Positions 1 through 10,160 of a stretch of DNA of 38,264 nt are shown here, piece after piece. This DNA is from Chara braunii. Its lineage: Eukaryota > Streptophyta > Charophyceae > Charales > Characeae. The stretch lies in assembly GCA_003427395.1 (NCBI GenBank), contig BFEA01000335.1, forward strand, positions 1,097,531 through 1,135,794, in the 5' to 3' direction. The notes under the pieces were generated by a model. It saw only the letters and a program-made list of their open reading frames with translations, was not told the DNA's origin and made no database searches. The number at the start of each line of letters is the position of its first letter. The stretch's first letter is position 1. Made by a program: the position numbers and the translations under genes.

Positions 1-4
1 TGAT

Positions 5-207
5 GGCGCCCAGGTGCGGGCGCGCAGAGAGGGAGAGAAAGAGAGGGAGAGTGACCTTACCTGGCGGCCGTTGGTTCACGATAGCAGCAGCCAACAGGTA
101 AGTCATGCAAGTCGAGCAGCCCCTTTGGCTCTGTGCCCGTTCACTTACTGAACAGGCTGCAGAGCGTCGCCTGCACCTGGCGCCGCGGGCGTCCAGGTAC
201 GGGCGCG
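5..207. repeat. GC-rich direct repeat pair, ~183 bp apart
   Basis: A 20-base segment at 5-24 recurs at 188-207 with two mismatches, and both copies run into a purine-rich stretch. Between them, cttacctg at 56-63 and caggtaag at 95-102 form an 8-bp inverted repeat; the second arm also reads as a splice-donor-like AG|GTAAG. No coding frame is convincing. This may be two units of a longer tandem repeat truncated by the window edge, or part of a retroelement end. Confidence 0.45.
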
Positions 208-277
208 TTGGGGAAGAGGGGGAGACCCCTCTGAGCTTGACTCTAGTTCGACACTGTGAAATGGCTTGGTGAAAGGA

Positions 278-619
278 GGCAGCTCGTTTTGAAAAACGAG
301 CTGCCCTTTTCAAAAAGAAAAAAAAAAGAAGAAGAAAGGGGGAAAAAGCTGTGCACCTGGCTGTGGGTGCAGCACAGGTGCGCACCCTGTGGGATTGGAC
401 AGGCAGATGCCTGTTCGAAGTGAACAGGCTCCTGCACATGGCTGGATTCAGCCAATTTAAGGCCGAATCCGGCCTGCATGATAGACTAGGTGCGGTACCT
501 GAGCCTGGGAGTGGTTTTCTCCACCCAGAGATCAAGTTTCAGCCCTTGATCGCGATGCAGATCAAGGGCTGAGCTCAGATCCGAGTTTTGGCTGAGGCAA
601 AGTGGCTGCCTCAGCCACT
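278..619. repeat. Cluster of short perfect hairpins
   Basis: Successive perfect inverted repeats lie close together. Arms 278-290/293-305 are 13 bp with a 2-base centre. Arms 399-405/408-414 and 410-416/422-428 are 7 bp each. Arms 539-551/560-572 are 13 bp with an 8-base loop. Arms 591-599/607-615 (9 bp) and 601-608/612-619 (8 bp) are mutually exclusive alternatives. The first hairpin is followed by an A/G tract at 312-346. The short ORFs over this region look incidental. The cluster could be a foldback-type repeat or structured retroelement leader; the sequence does not decide. Confidence 0.6.
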
Positions 620-832
620 TCTCTGGCTACAAAAACAGCCTCCAGCCCCAGCAGCCAAGCATTCTTGGCAGCAGTGGTGGGCTTTCACTTGTGAGATTGC
701 TGGCTGGCTGCGGAGAAGTGAGGCGGAGCGGAGCTGCTGGCGGCAGAGGAGGAGGACTGCAGGAGGAAGGGGAAGGTGGCCATAGCTGTAGAATGCAGTC
801 ATAGCCGCCGTCACAACGAGGAGGAAGGGAGG

Positions 833-1460
833 AGGTGCTGGAGGTCTGCAGGAAGGGTGAAAGGAGAAGGTGGAGGCTGCCATAGCCACCACCTTGGTGA
901 ACACTGGAGCGCAGGGGAGGTGCTGTCCGCGCGGTGCGGCCGCGACGACACTAAATGAAGGTGACGAGGGAGCGCTGCCAACCCTTTTTGCGGTAACGTC
1001 GGCCATAGCTGGACCTGTGTGGGGAAGGTGCTGCCTGCACGGTGCGGCAGCGACAGACTATTTTTGTTGCGGTGTGGGAAAGGTGCTGCCTGCACGGTGC
1101 GGCGGCGGCATATTATTTTTGTTGTAGTGCAGGGAAGGTGCTGCCCGTCGGGCATGGTGGCGGCATATATTTTTGGTAGCAAAGCAGAGAAGGTGCTGCT
1201 TGTTCAACGCGCTGTTGGCAGCCATTTTTTATGAGGTACAAGGGTGATGCTGCGCCGCCTTGCGACAACGGCAACACGTTCAGATGGTAGCGTGGAAGCG
1301 CTGCTGAAATTTTACGGCAACAACGCCGGGTTTGACGCCGGTAGTGCGGAAGCGCTGCTGAAAATTTGCGGCAGCAGCATTGGGTTTGACGACGGTGGTG
1401 CGGTAGCGCTGCCAGTTTCTCATGGTAGAGGCGACAATATTTTTACACTGACTATATAAG
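833..1460 (+). repeat. Decayed ~54-bp tandem array
   Basis: The anchor (G/A)G(T/C)GCTG recurs near 919, 972, 1027, 1082, 1137, 1192, 1246, 1298, 1352 and 1406, a spacing of 52-55 bp, with weaker units back to about 833. The units at 1027 and 1082 share a 20-base core with almost no change, while the right-hand units carry GGAAGCGCTGCTGAAA. Because the period is close to a multiple of three, several short ORFs on both strands share a repetitive translation. They are a by-product of the array. A TATA-like actatataag (1451-1460) ends it. Confidence 0.75.
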
Positions 1461-2236
1461 GCGGTGTCTGGGCATTAGCGTAGGGAAGGTACCGCGAAGT
1501 GGTGGTGCGCTTGAAAGTGGTGTGAGTGCGACGCCGTAGTGGCACAGTGAAATTGGGGGTGTGCACCGGCGACGCTGTCAGATCACTGGGAGATGATTGG
1601 GTGCTGAGAGGGTATCGCGTCAAGCGATCGTTCTAGAAAGTAGTGTGGATCGTTTTGCGGGCGACTCATTGTGACAATTGTCTTATCTGGAGTGTGATTT
1701 TACACGGTCTTCTCGAGTGGGCCGTTTTTTTTTTTAACTTCATTCAAGGTCAGTTGTTTGACTCAGACCCCTTCACACCTGTGTGAACCCACACTTGCTT
1801 GGCCCTATTCTTTGAATGTTCACTGGATAGGTAGAGAAGATGTGTGTTTGCGCGTGTGAATGAAAGTCTGACGTGAGTGTGAATTGCATTGTTTTCCTTT
1901 GAACTTGTTGTTTGATATGATGTGCAGGTAGGTAGAAGAGATTGGCCATGTCAATGAAAATGGGGACAGGGTGTTTGTCTTCTATCTCTTGTTTGCATGT
2001 TTGTCACAAGAGAGAAAATCAGTTGACGACGATAAAAGGAACGATCACAAAAAAAAAAAAAAGGGAAACTTAATCGGACATGGACTCGTTCCAGATGTTA
2101 CCCATTCTTTCCCGAATGACCACCTTTGTCTATGCCCGTCTGTCTGAATGTTTTTCTTCTCTGTGATCTTCTTCTTCGTCTAGGTTCACCTTGACGTCAG
2201 GCAGCAAGGGGTTGATCGTCTGCTGTGGTAGAGGCG
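1461..2236. other. No gene recognised
   Basis: Apparently unique sequence with a T run (about 1724-1736) and an A run (about 2049-2062). I see no ORF with coding character, no RNA gene and no convincing tandem structure. Confidence 0.5.
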
Positions 2237-2389
2237 TTTCCTTTCCCTAGGAGGCATCTGAGGCGGGGGTTCGTTGCCTTAGGGGCCGGCCCTGTGATCG
2301 ACTCGGAGTGGANTTTCCTTTCCCTAGGAGGCATCTGAGGCGGGGGTTCGTTGCCTTAGGGGCCGGCCCTGTGATCGACTCGGAGTGGA
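2237..2389. repeat. Exact 76-bp duplication around a single N
   Basis: Bases 2237-2312 and 2314-2389 are identical over all 76 positions and are separated only by the ambiguous base 2313. In a region of otherwise diverged repeats, exact identity hinging on an N is the signature of a gap closed with overlapping contig ends that were not merged. A true recent tandem duplication is less likely. Confidence 0.85.
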
Positions 2390-3132
2390 CCGCACTGCGG
2401 GGGGATACCATGCTGTTGTGGCGGAGCCGGCCCGACTTCTGAGATCCGAGGTTCACTCGGGCGAGGACGAGGGGTATCCCAGACCACCTCCTAGGGGATG
2501 GACATGCACTATTCACGGAAGACGTTAAGTCATTGTCGGCTTACGCTAAGAAGGACCGTCATAGTTTACCCTTTGTGGCCGTCTTAGGAGCCACAAACGA
2601 ATGGAGAACTGACGCCATGAGAAGCCCAGTTCGTGTTGTCGTTAGTTATGAGTGAAGTGCATGTAGGCACCAGCTTCGCGGATAGGTTTGCACCATAAGA
2701 AGTGCAAGCCTGAGGTCATCAGGCTTGTTGACAGAAGGTAACGACTAAAGTGTTGCTTCGAATGTCTTTGTGTCGGAGGCGGGTACGTCATCATTCATAG
2801 AACAACAAGAGTAATTATTTCCCAGAGGCAAGGTGGACCCCGTCTTTGGCGAGGTGATCAGTGTGTCAGTTGTTCGAGTTGGTTGCTCACTTGTATAGGT
2901 GGTAGCCGAGTTATTTGCAGATGGCATTCACACCAAAGTTAGAGGAAAAGCGTGAAGTCATCATTAAAACAATGACACTCTAACTCTGCTTGAGAGTTGG
3001 GGCACTCATATTCCGTGCTAGCAGTCAGTATGGGGCGGAATGAAAAAACTTGGCAACGCATCTCATCCAGTCGAAAAAGTCGTGACGATCCAGCCGTTTG
3101 GCAGACAGAGTGAAGATATTTTAGTCAGACGC
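2390..3132. other. No gene recognised
   Basis: Mixed-composition sequence without a credible ORF or RNA gene. It leads directly into the LTR-like block and may be retroelement internal sequence or LTR 5' flank. I cannot show either. Confidence 0.4.
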
Positions 3133-3799
3133 CACTTGAGTGTCGCCTTGTGTATTGGTCATGTTTTGATCTTTTATTGATAGGTGTTGTTTGAAGCCAA
3201 GTCAACCTTTGTCGTATGCATGATTGTATTACATATAAGTTGATTTTGGAAGATAAGTCAACTTGCGTTGACCTGAGTCTTTTTTTTGAAAGGGTTTGTC
3301 TGAGTGACTCTTGATTGTCTTCGAAAGAAGGGACTAGGATCGCTAGAAGTCTTCCTTACGCTTGGAACGTCACGTCCTAGTCGACCGACGTCGGTCCGAT
3401 TCCTGGGAGATCAGCGCCCCAGGGACAGACGACGTTCGGGTCCACTTTGGCGTTTAACTATGCGTACCTATGCTATAGCGAACGAGCAAACGCCCTCGGC
3501 CGCCCTACCTCTGCAACTGCATTATAAAAGCTTTCGCATGTGGGTCGGTAGCTCGGTAGGGATACGCCTCTAAGGGTGGTGACAGCCCCTTAGGGAAGGT
3601 AAGTTGTGCCCTGCGGAAACCTATCCTGTCGTAGGGGACCGTGGGATGTGCAGCTGGCGCACTTGGCCGGAGCGGTGACGGGTCGACGCGGGTTACCGTG
3701 TTATCCACAAGCTGTCTCTAAAAAGTTGGAAAGCTAAGTTTTTCCTGTGTGACGCGACCGGGAGGGCCCTCGCTCACGCGGGGGCCGATGCACTCGACA
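3133..3799 (+). mobile_element. LTR-like block, copy A
   Basis: This block is a diverged copy of the one at 27240-27933. Both start near cacttgagtgtcg, share a gggacta(c/g)ga segment, and are most alike from the CCTCTGC(G/A)A(T/C)TGC stretch (3507-3520 here) through TATCCTGTCGTA (about 3624) to the terminal ctcgaca. A TATA box, attataaaag, lies at 3521-3530, which fits a U3/R boundary. Unlike copy B, no tRNA-Asp primer site follows the end. This is therefore a 3' LTR, a solo LTR or a copy with a rearranged junction. The 5' boundary is approximate. Confidence 0.55.
3521..3530 (+). promoter_or_regulatory. TATA box in LTR copy A
   Basis: ATTATAAAAG sits about 270 bp before the proposed LTR end, a position plausible for RNA polymerase II initiation at the U3/R border. 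Copy B has a degenerate AT-rich segment at the aligned position. Confidence 0.4.
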
Positions 3800-4547
3800 A
3801 CGCATCCCAGCCTAGCTTACGGGCAAAAAAAAATTATCCTTTTCATCCTGCGGACATCTCAAGTGTTCCATCGTTGTAGAAAGTCAATGTTGTGACCGAC
3901 TCGCCCTTCCTCATCTTTCTTCTGACCTTGATAGTCCAGATTTTATATCAACCCACTGATAAAACCACCACTGACTGCATAATTGCCCAAATTCCTCATC
4001 CTACTCTGTGGCGTCTCCTTAAAGGTATCAAACTCAGGTTCTTCTTCCCCTTCAGGTTTGACTACTTCCTCCACCTCTTCCTGATACCGATAGCTTGGTG
4101 AGGACCCCCCCCACACCTTTCGCTTTTCCTTTTCTTGGTCTCGACCATCCTTGCCCTCACAACCTCTTGTCCTCATGTCGCATTGCTCATCTTGGCGCCC
4201 TTTTGTTGGTGAGGTCCAGTCTTGTTTCCCTCTTCCCTTCCGCTTTCTCCTCCTAGGCTTACTTCGTCTCCTTCACTCTCAACCTCGGGTCGAGTGTCTC
4301 TCCCCTTACCCTTGTTGAGTGGCGGGCGCATCCTACCAACAATTTTCTTTATCCCTCTGATTATATGTGGATACAGAACCATAATTCATGGTCAAACTCC
4401 TTCCTTGGAGCGCCCCTCGTGACTAACCCACCCCTCCGTTCAGTGTGTCCACCCATCCGCCGTCACTCTCAGCGTCCCTGTTTTCCAAGTTTTTTAGTGG
4501 TTCCTCATTATTCCTTCCCATCTTCACGACGGAGTCGGCTCGATGTT

Positions 4548-4564
4548 NCCCCCCCCCCCCCCCC
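4548..4564. other. N followed by a homopolymeric C run
   Basis: Base 4548 is N and is followed by 16 C residues. Such a run after an ambiguous base often reflects an unresolved homopolymer, so the reading frame across this point cannot be trusted. Confidence 0.7.
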
Positions 4565-4683
4565 TTGGTGGGTTCCCAATAAAGCTCGCTTACTTCCTCC
4601 TCCTCCATTGCTGAAAATTCGAGGTTGTTTGATGTCGCTATAACGCGTCTCGTTCCTGCATGCGAAGTCCAGTCAATCCTTTC

Positions 4684-4872
4684 TCAATTAGGGCCCAAGA
4701 TATGTCCCTTCAGGGTTCTAGAACAACGCCTTCTTATGATATCATGGTTAAGCTTCGAGCAATTCCGAGCGAAGTGTCCCACCGTAGTACAATATTGACA
4801 TGATGCCTTGGTGTGATCCCTTTGATTGACCCGACGCTCAGGTCTTGGAGTGAGAGTTTCTTGCCGTGGCAA
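4684..4872 (-). pseudogene. CCHC zinc-knuckle (nucleocapsid-like) segment
   Basis: The 62-residue run contains C25-x2-C28-x4-H33-x4-C38 with an aromatic after the first Cys (CQYC) and GHFARNC at the end: a canonical CX2CX4HX4C zinc knuckle at 4800-4759. In the family this motif binds RNA and marks the nucleocapsid part of Gag in Ty3/gypsy and Ty1/copia elements, and also some host RNA-binding proteins. The basic stretch before it fits nucleocapsid. All four zinc ligands are intact although the surrounding frame is broken. Confidence 0.65.
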
Positions 4873-5075
4873 TGCAGTTCGAGATATCTGGGCTTGTACC
4901 TCCTGGGGGGTATCTCTTATCTTTTATCCCTGGTTGTTTGCTCCTTCATCATAATCGTACAACTCCTTTGACCCCCTTTTCATTTTGTATCTATTTGTCG
5001 CTAGGGCCTTGTATCCCGCGTTGTTTTACTGGCGACTCTCTGTTCTGACAGTCCTTTCTTGGTCGAGCCAGACTG

Positions 5076-6285
5076 TCAATATCTCCCTCTGGTTCCATAG
5101 TTCACTATAATCCTCATTTGACAAAGATTTTCCCCTGTTTGCTGACTCACTCCATGGTCCGGTCTTGGCTCCCTTACTTTCTTTGCGGTCTCTTCCTCAG
5201 AGGGTCGTACTCCCCGTTCTACCCCCGCATCTCCACCCATTCCCCATCCACTGGGTTTCCTAATCATTCGTTCTCGTTGCGCCTCCCCTTGCCGTTCCCC
5301 CTTGTGTAACTCATTGTCGTCCATAGTCTCGATGTCCTTTATCATTTCCTCAATCACACCTGTCTTGTAATTCGCTACCATTTGCTTCATTTCCTTAAGT
5401 CTTCGTAAGGTATCTGCCACCTTCCTTTTCTTCGTCAACCTACCCTATGAAATTCGCGACTCTTCCATATTACTAACTATGACTGACCTTATTCCTTGAG
5501 ATTCGGCGGACCCCTTCTCGCTATGGCCCCCGTTTTCCAAAATCCCCCTCGCATCGTCTTTGACCCCCTCGTCGTTGAACCTTCGACTAACATTTCTCCT
5601 GCCGTCTTGCTCCCTTGGATTCCGACCATCCATGTTGTATGTTTGACCACGTTGGCTTCTTCGACCCTTACTATTGTTTGTGACACCCATAACGTATCAT
5701 ACCTGCATGCCATACAACCGAAAGAAGGATAAATTTATATTAGACTCCACCCCTCATAGTTTTTCTATTGTTGTCATCTCTGAAAATGTTCTCGTCTTCA
5801 AATCAGCTTAATCCTTTTCTCGTCGGGGGTGTCCTCCCGCTTCCTTATACACCTTAGGGCCCTCCCTACCCTGTATGTTTTCTCGCCCTCTACCTGTCTT
5901 ACTGCTTTGATGGTCTCTCCTACCAGTGTCACAAGCAGGAAGGACAAGCAGAACCTCCTATTCCTCCGTCTTCGAGTTCCCGTGTTTTTCCAGCTCCGGT
6001 TTCCTGCCGATTGAAACCTTCTTTCGACCTCGTTGGGGTCCTCCATCACGCTTGGCATCTACAATTTACGTACCCCTTTTGGTCCCTCGAAGCTCACCGA
6101 GATGTCGTTCTAGTGCTTCCTACTACAAATGTACCTGCGAGATGCTCCCCACATTTCAGCCTACTCGTCCTTACCATTTTTTTCCTTATTTTGTAGTGGC
6201 GTATTTGGCCATCTGGCTCCGACGGACCTCTCTCATTTCCCTTGGTGAGCTCCTTACATGTGATAGCATATACTATATTTGCCAT
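5076..6285 (-). pseudogene. Basic and coiled linker of the gag-like region
   Basis: Overlapping minus-strand runs (6285-6094, 6058-5798, 5690-5445, 5438-5076) share a very polar composition. They include clusters such as RRRRNRR and, in the last run, MTKKRKVADTLRRLKEMKQM followed by long charged helical spacing. Retroelement Gag proteins commonly carry such basic or coiled linkers before their nucleocapsid finger. No defined domain is visible, and frame continuity is lost between the runs. Confidence 0.35.
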
Positions 6286-7020
6286 ACTGGCTCGCTCCCT
6301 GACGCTAGTCCTGCTCTCGTCCTCGTGGCCCTTCTGGTTCGGTAGGTTCCTCGAACAGTTGAGCCACCCCTGCTAGATAACTCTCTCCTACCTCGATCTC
6401 TCTCCGAATTATGTGCTCGTATTCTATGCAGGCTAACCACGGCAACCCAAATATCAAAATATTGATAATCTCCAGCAGCTTCTGGACCCGGTTTCCCCAG
6501 AACGGCCCGTGCTCCACAGAGATGCCATAAAACATCCTGATGGCTTGAGGTGGGAAGTGATCTATCCAGACTATTACTGAGTCCGCCAGATCCCGCACCT
6601 TCGCGAGGCTCCCGAAGATGAGGACTATCATGAATCGGGGAACCCAACAACTTAGCGGGGTTGCCGGTGTGCTAAACTCCCGCCAGCTCCTTACTTCCAC
6701 CCTGGTCCGTAGGCCCACGTTCCTCCTACCCCTGATCGATTGGCCTATCCGTGTCAATACCCGGGCGGCCCTCCGAAAGACCGGGGTCAGCTCGTGACCT
6801 TGTGTTATTCCCACTCCCAGCGAGTGCCAACCAATTTCGGGTAGGTACAAGGTCCCGGTTACTTCCAAATTGGAGTACAGGCCATCCCCAGACCCTCAGT
6901 TAAATCCCATCCCGGTCCACAAACATTCCACCATTATGAAGGCGTTGTCCCTCCCAAGGTCACGGCCCGCCATTCCACGTCAATTCCCCAAAATTCGAAA
7001 CTTGCTGGGAGCGACACCTC
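6270..7020 (-). pseudogene. Gag-like module, copy 3 (longest open part)
   Basis: This copy keeps an uninterrupted 187-codon run (6868-6305). Its upstream part, with VSLPASFEFWG near 7015, is in another frame and carries a stop. The open run has GTLYLPEIGW, FRRAARVL (matching FRRAEREVV of copy 1), FMIVLIFGSLAK, the signature ISVEHGPFWGNRVQKLLEI (S near 6520) and EVGESYLAGVAQLFEE. The signature is 886 bp from that of copy 2. It is the best query for a remote homology search. No catalytic residues are apparent, which suggests a structural or binding role, but that is inference. Confidence 0.5.
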
Positions 7021-7190
7021 CCATCCGTTACTGCTTTCCATGGGTGGCCGAGGGTGTGTGGGTTGTCGCGACGTTCGGGTGCATCTCATTGCCGTTGCCG
7101 GTTGGTGGGTTTCTGCATGATTAAAACAGAACGCGAATTCCTCTTATTTCATCCGCTTTCCTGGTCATTGCTAGCTATCCTCCTGCCCTC

Positions 7191-7910
7191 TCACCTTTGC
7201 CTATGTGCTAATCTTTCGGCTATACCCAAAGTGCTTCGCACAATAGGAACACATCTCTTACATATGAGGGGGGTCGCTGCCACCTTGCGGCGAAGTATCG
7301 CATCCTCGGCCCCATCGTCCACCTCGAGTTGGTCTTCCTTAAAAACTTTTAGGATGTCGACGACCTCTTTTGCCCTATCCCCGTGGAACGATCCCATCTC
7401 CAACGAGATCTTGTAGTAAGCGTCGATTAGCCATGAAAAGTCTAGGTTTACTTCGTCTAAGGTTTTTGCCACCGCGAGGATGTGTTCGTATCCTCCAAAC
7501 CAGTCTGCTACAAAATGTAGCACCTAGGCCTGAACTATCTGGTACGGCAACTTGAATTTCCTCCCACCCTCCTATCGCAACGCTACTGCTTACCTCATCC
7601 CACCCTTTGTTGGCGAATTCGTATCCCATATTACGAGTCCGTCGCTCGACCCCTCCTAAGATCCACATTGGGTCTTGCCCAGACTCCAACGTTACGCAGA
7701 ACAGATGCTACCCCCTTCTTGGTAAGTAGACCGTCCCGAGGGTTTTTACGTTTCCCTCAGCTACGTCGTCCCATTCTTCTTCCTCTCTCAACGGGTTACA
7801 TACTCTTTCTACCCATAGAGATGGAAGTTCTGATGCAATTGCTTCCCCTACCCAGTCACAAGTTGCTCCTCTCCATTCATTTCTTGTTGGTAGGGTCATC
7901 TCTACTCCTC
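7191..7910 (-). pseudogene. Gag-like module, copy 2
   Basis: It starts with GGVEMTLPTRNEW and an LWVERVCNP stretch equivalent to LWIE of copy 1. GTVYLP follows, matching GTLYLP of copy 3. After frame changes comes VLHFVADWFGGYEHILAVAK, then the signature ISLEMGSFHGDRAKEVVDIL (S near 7406) and AILRRKVAA. The signature is 860 bp from that of copy 1, the same spacing class as the module starts. The C-terminal part then diverges from the other two copies. Confidence 0.5.
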
Positions 7911-8032
7911 CCTCGAACTGTCTTGGCTCCCACCCCTTAAACATCCGGTTGTTCAAGTGTTGTTCCGTAGCCATGCTGGTATCCTGCACAACGCCGGCCA
8001 CCCCTGTCATTTCTGCTCTGCGGACCCTTTCC

Positions 8033-8785
8033 TCAAAAGTCCCAGTCTTCGATTGCATCATCTTCGTCTTCATCGGTAAGATCGTCCTCTCCATCGTACC
8101 ATAGATCTTTCAGCCCGTCCAAAAACATTTCTCCTATCCCCACATTCCTATTGATTATCTTCCAATGGACGAAACTCGGAACAAACACCTCCTCCCCGCT
8201 GAGGCAGTTTAGTATCTCAGCCAGTTCCTTCGCCCAATTCCCTTCGAAGGGTCCCATTTCGACCGATAGCTGGAAGAAGTCCTGCCTGGAGCATTGATAT
8301 AACCCGAGGATCGTCATGGACTAGCATATTTGCAATAGCCTGCTCCGGGTTCCGAAGACCGCGTCCACCAGAAAAGGAGGCAGTACACATGTCATTGTTT
8401 TCACGGGCCACCTCACGTTCCCCCTATCCTCGAGTTCCACTTGCGCGTCTACCCTTTCCATTTCCATTTCCGCCTGCTGACACGCGGCCCATACAACCTC
8501 CCTTTCTGCCCTCCTAAACAACTCGTCCGGTGCGGTCCCTAATACCAAGTCTATGACCATAGCGTTTTCCTCATCCTACAACAAGAAGACCCACCCTCAG
8601 GCTTCCACCGTCCCTCAGAATTCCAAATCCATCAAGCTTGGCGACAACCTAGTCAAACTGACTTTAGTCCATATCGTTTCTATCCAAAGGAACGCGTCCT
8701 CCTCATCCAGCATTACAATTTGGTAGGCTGGTTTTAGGTCTGTCCACGTTCCTTCTTCCGGGAGGACGACCGACACCCCGTTCTT
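8033..8785 (-). pseudogene. Gag-like module, copy 1
   Basis: The N-terminal part reads NGVSVVLPEEG, then an LWIE stretch. A segment beginning DELFRRAEREVV follows (8560-8321), then FLVDAVFGT, a frame change, and the best-conserved part SVEMGPFEGNWAKELAEIL, whose S is at about 8266. The end is IINRNVGIGEMFLDGLKDL and a strongly acidic tail. At least two stops and two frameshifts interrupt the module, yet each piece aligns with copies 2 and 3. The acidic tail just before copy 2 looks like an inter-module linker. Confidence 0.5.
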
Positions 8786-8800
8786 CACATCTACCGGCAT

Positions 8801-10120
8801 TTCTGGACCACTGGTATAGATTGGGGATGACAACCACTACACCATCTCGTTTCCAGCACCCAACCCCTGTTTCCATAAGAGAGCACCAAACGACCCTTTT
8901 GGTTAGGTCAACCCACGTCCTAGATGAGAATTATTTCAGACCCCTCATTCGGGTCTCCCTACTCTACCTCCCCATTCCTAAGTACCACCCCTCCATTGTA
9001 CCCGCGGTCGGCACCACTACCCAATCATTCCTTTTCTTGGTTCCATTCTGACTGACCTCTATCCTTCACTTCTTTCAATCATCTCTCACTCGTGCAGACT
9101 TAGCTGGGGAGGTGGGAATAGACTAGAATCATAACCCGTCCAACAGTTCAGACCTCAGTCAAGATTTACAGAGGGGGAATAAAAATAAAATAAAAATCAG
9201 GCAATCTCACATACGGGCTGATCATCTCCTCGCCGGCCTACCCCAATATGGTCTCTCCGCTGGTACTTCTGACAAAGTTTTATGTCATACCTCAAGCGCA
9301 GCTCAACCATCGGGAGTGCGGTACCCAGACTCCGGCACAGGGTGTTACCCCTCTCCATTCGCCCAAAATACCCCATCCCGTTTTGCCGCTCTTGCATACC
9401 CCCGTTGGTACAGAGAATCACCCTGCGCACCCCGTTAGGAGTAATAATCAGTCGTCCGAGCATTCACTTCCATCGGTCTGATAAGAATCAGCCTTTCCCA
9501 AACCGTACTACGGAAAGCTACTAATCGTCTCCGAGGCTCCCTCCTTGCCCCACATGCAGTGGTCCCCCCCCGCCAGCCGACAAGCTAAAGCCCCACCTGA
9601 GGAGACATTTCGCATCCTGCCTGGGCAAGGTAACGAGCCATGCTCGGTCCGCCCGGGAGAGAGTGCTACTAATCAACCGGCGAGACCAACTCCTGTCCGA
9701 CAGCTCGGTGGTCAGACCTCCGCATATGAGACCTGGTGGCACTACGATAGAAACGACGTTTCGCAATCCCGCACCAGCTGGTGCAGACCCATTCTTTCCT
9801 TCCGAAAGGCAGGACGCTCAATTACCCTCATGCAAATCACAAGTCCCAAGTGGGACACACATAGTACAAGTGCCTTTCCCTTGGTGCACCAAACGCTTCC
9901 TACCCATGCCTCATAATTTTTCTCTCAGGACAATAGGTGTCACTCCCTTTACCCTCATACACAATGCTTGGTTCCTTTTTTTGAGCGTCTTCAAGGGTGA
10001 GTTAGTTTTTTTAGGAGTCTAGCAAATCCCTTCATTCGCTTTATCTTTATTAATCTGTCCTTTCATAGGGTAGGATTGTTCCTTCTCGATGACATGTTGT
10101 GTTCATGTAGGTTCCTTCAA
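8801..10120. other. No gene recognised
   Basis: Several short ORFs occur on both strands (for example 9545-9916 +, 9197-9463 -), but none shows a domain or sustained coding character. The left part may hold the 5' leader of the gag-like pseudogene. Confidence 0.4.
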
Positions 10121-10130
10121 GCATCTCAAG

Positions 10131-10160
10131 TATATAGTGCATGAGCCCACTGGGCTCAGA
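10131..10160 (+). promoter_or_regulatory. TATA-like box with following hairpin
   Basis: TATATA at 10131 is followed by gagccca/tgggctc, a 7-bp perfect inverted repeat (about 10145-10159). A very similar order, TATATA then agccc-aaccg-ggctc, occurs at 34975-35000. The shared arrangement suggests two copies of one LTR-type promoter. Confidence 0.35.

Larger units (their letters stand above)
3850..8800 (-). pseudogene. Broken gag-like region: triple module plus CCHC zinc knuckle
   Basis: Read on the minus strand from about 8.8 kb downwards, the coding signal jumps between frames and crosses stops, so it is a pseudogene. In order it has three diverged copies of a ~290-residue module (8785-8033, ~7910-7191, ~7020-6270), a basic Arg/Lys/Glu-rich stretch (~6285-5445), a helical charged segment that may be coiled coil (5438-5076), a CCHC zinc knuckle (4800-4759), and an acidic/basic low-complexity tail (4608-3943). 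A CCHC knuckle after a charged linker is typical of retrotransposon Gag. I see no protease, reverse transcriptase, RNase H or integrase motif, so it is either gag-only or truncated. It lies antisense to the neighbouring LTR-like block A and may belong to a different element. The modules themselves match no family I recognise. Confidence 0.5.

Noticed and set aside
6011-6345. Plus-strand ORFs over the gag-like region (for example 5926-6345)
   Set aside because: They oppose minus-strand frames that show inter-copy protein similarity and a zinc knuckle, and have no recognisable features themselves.
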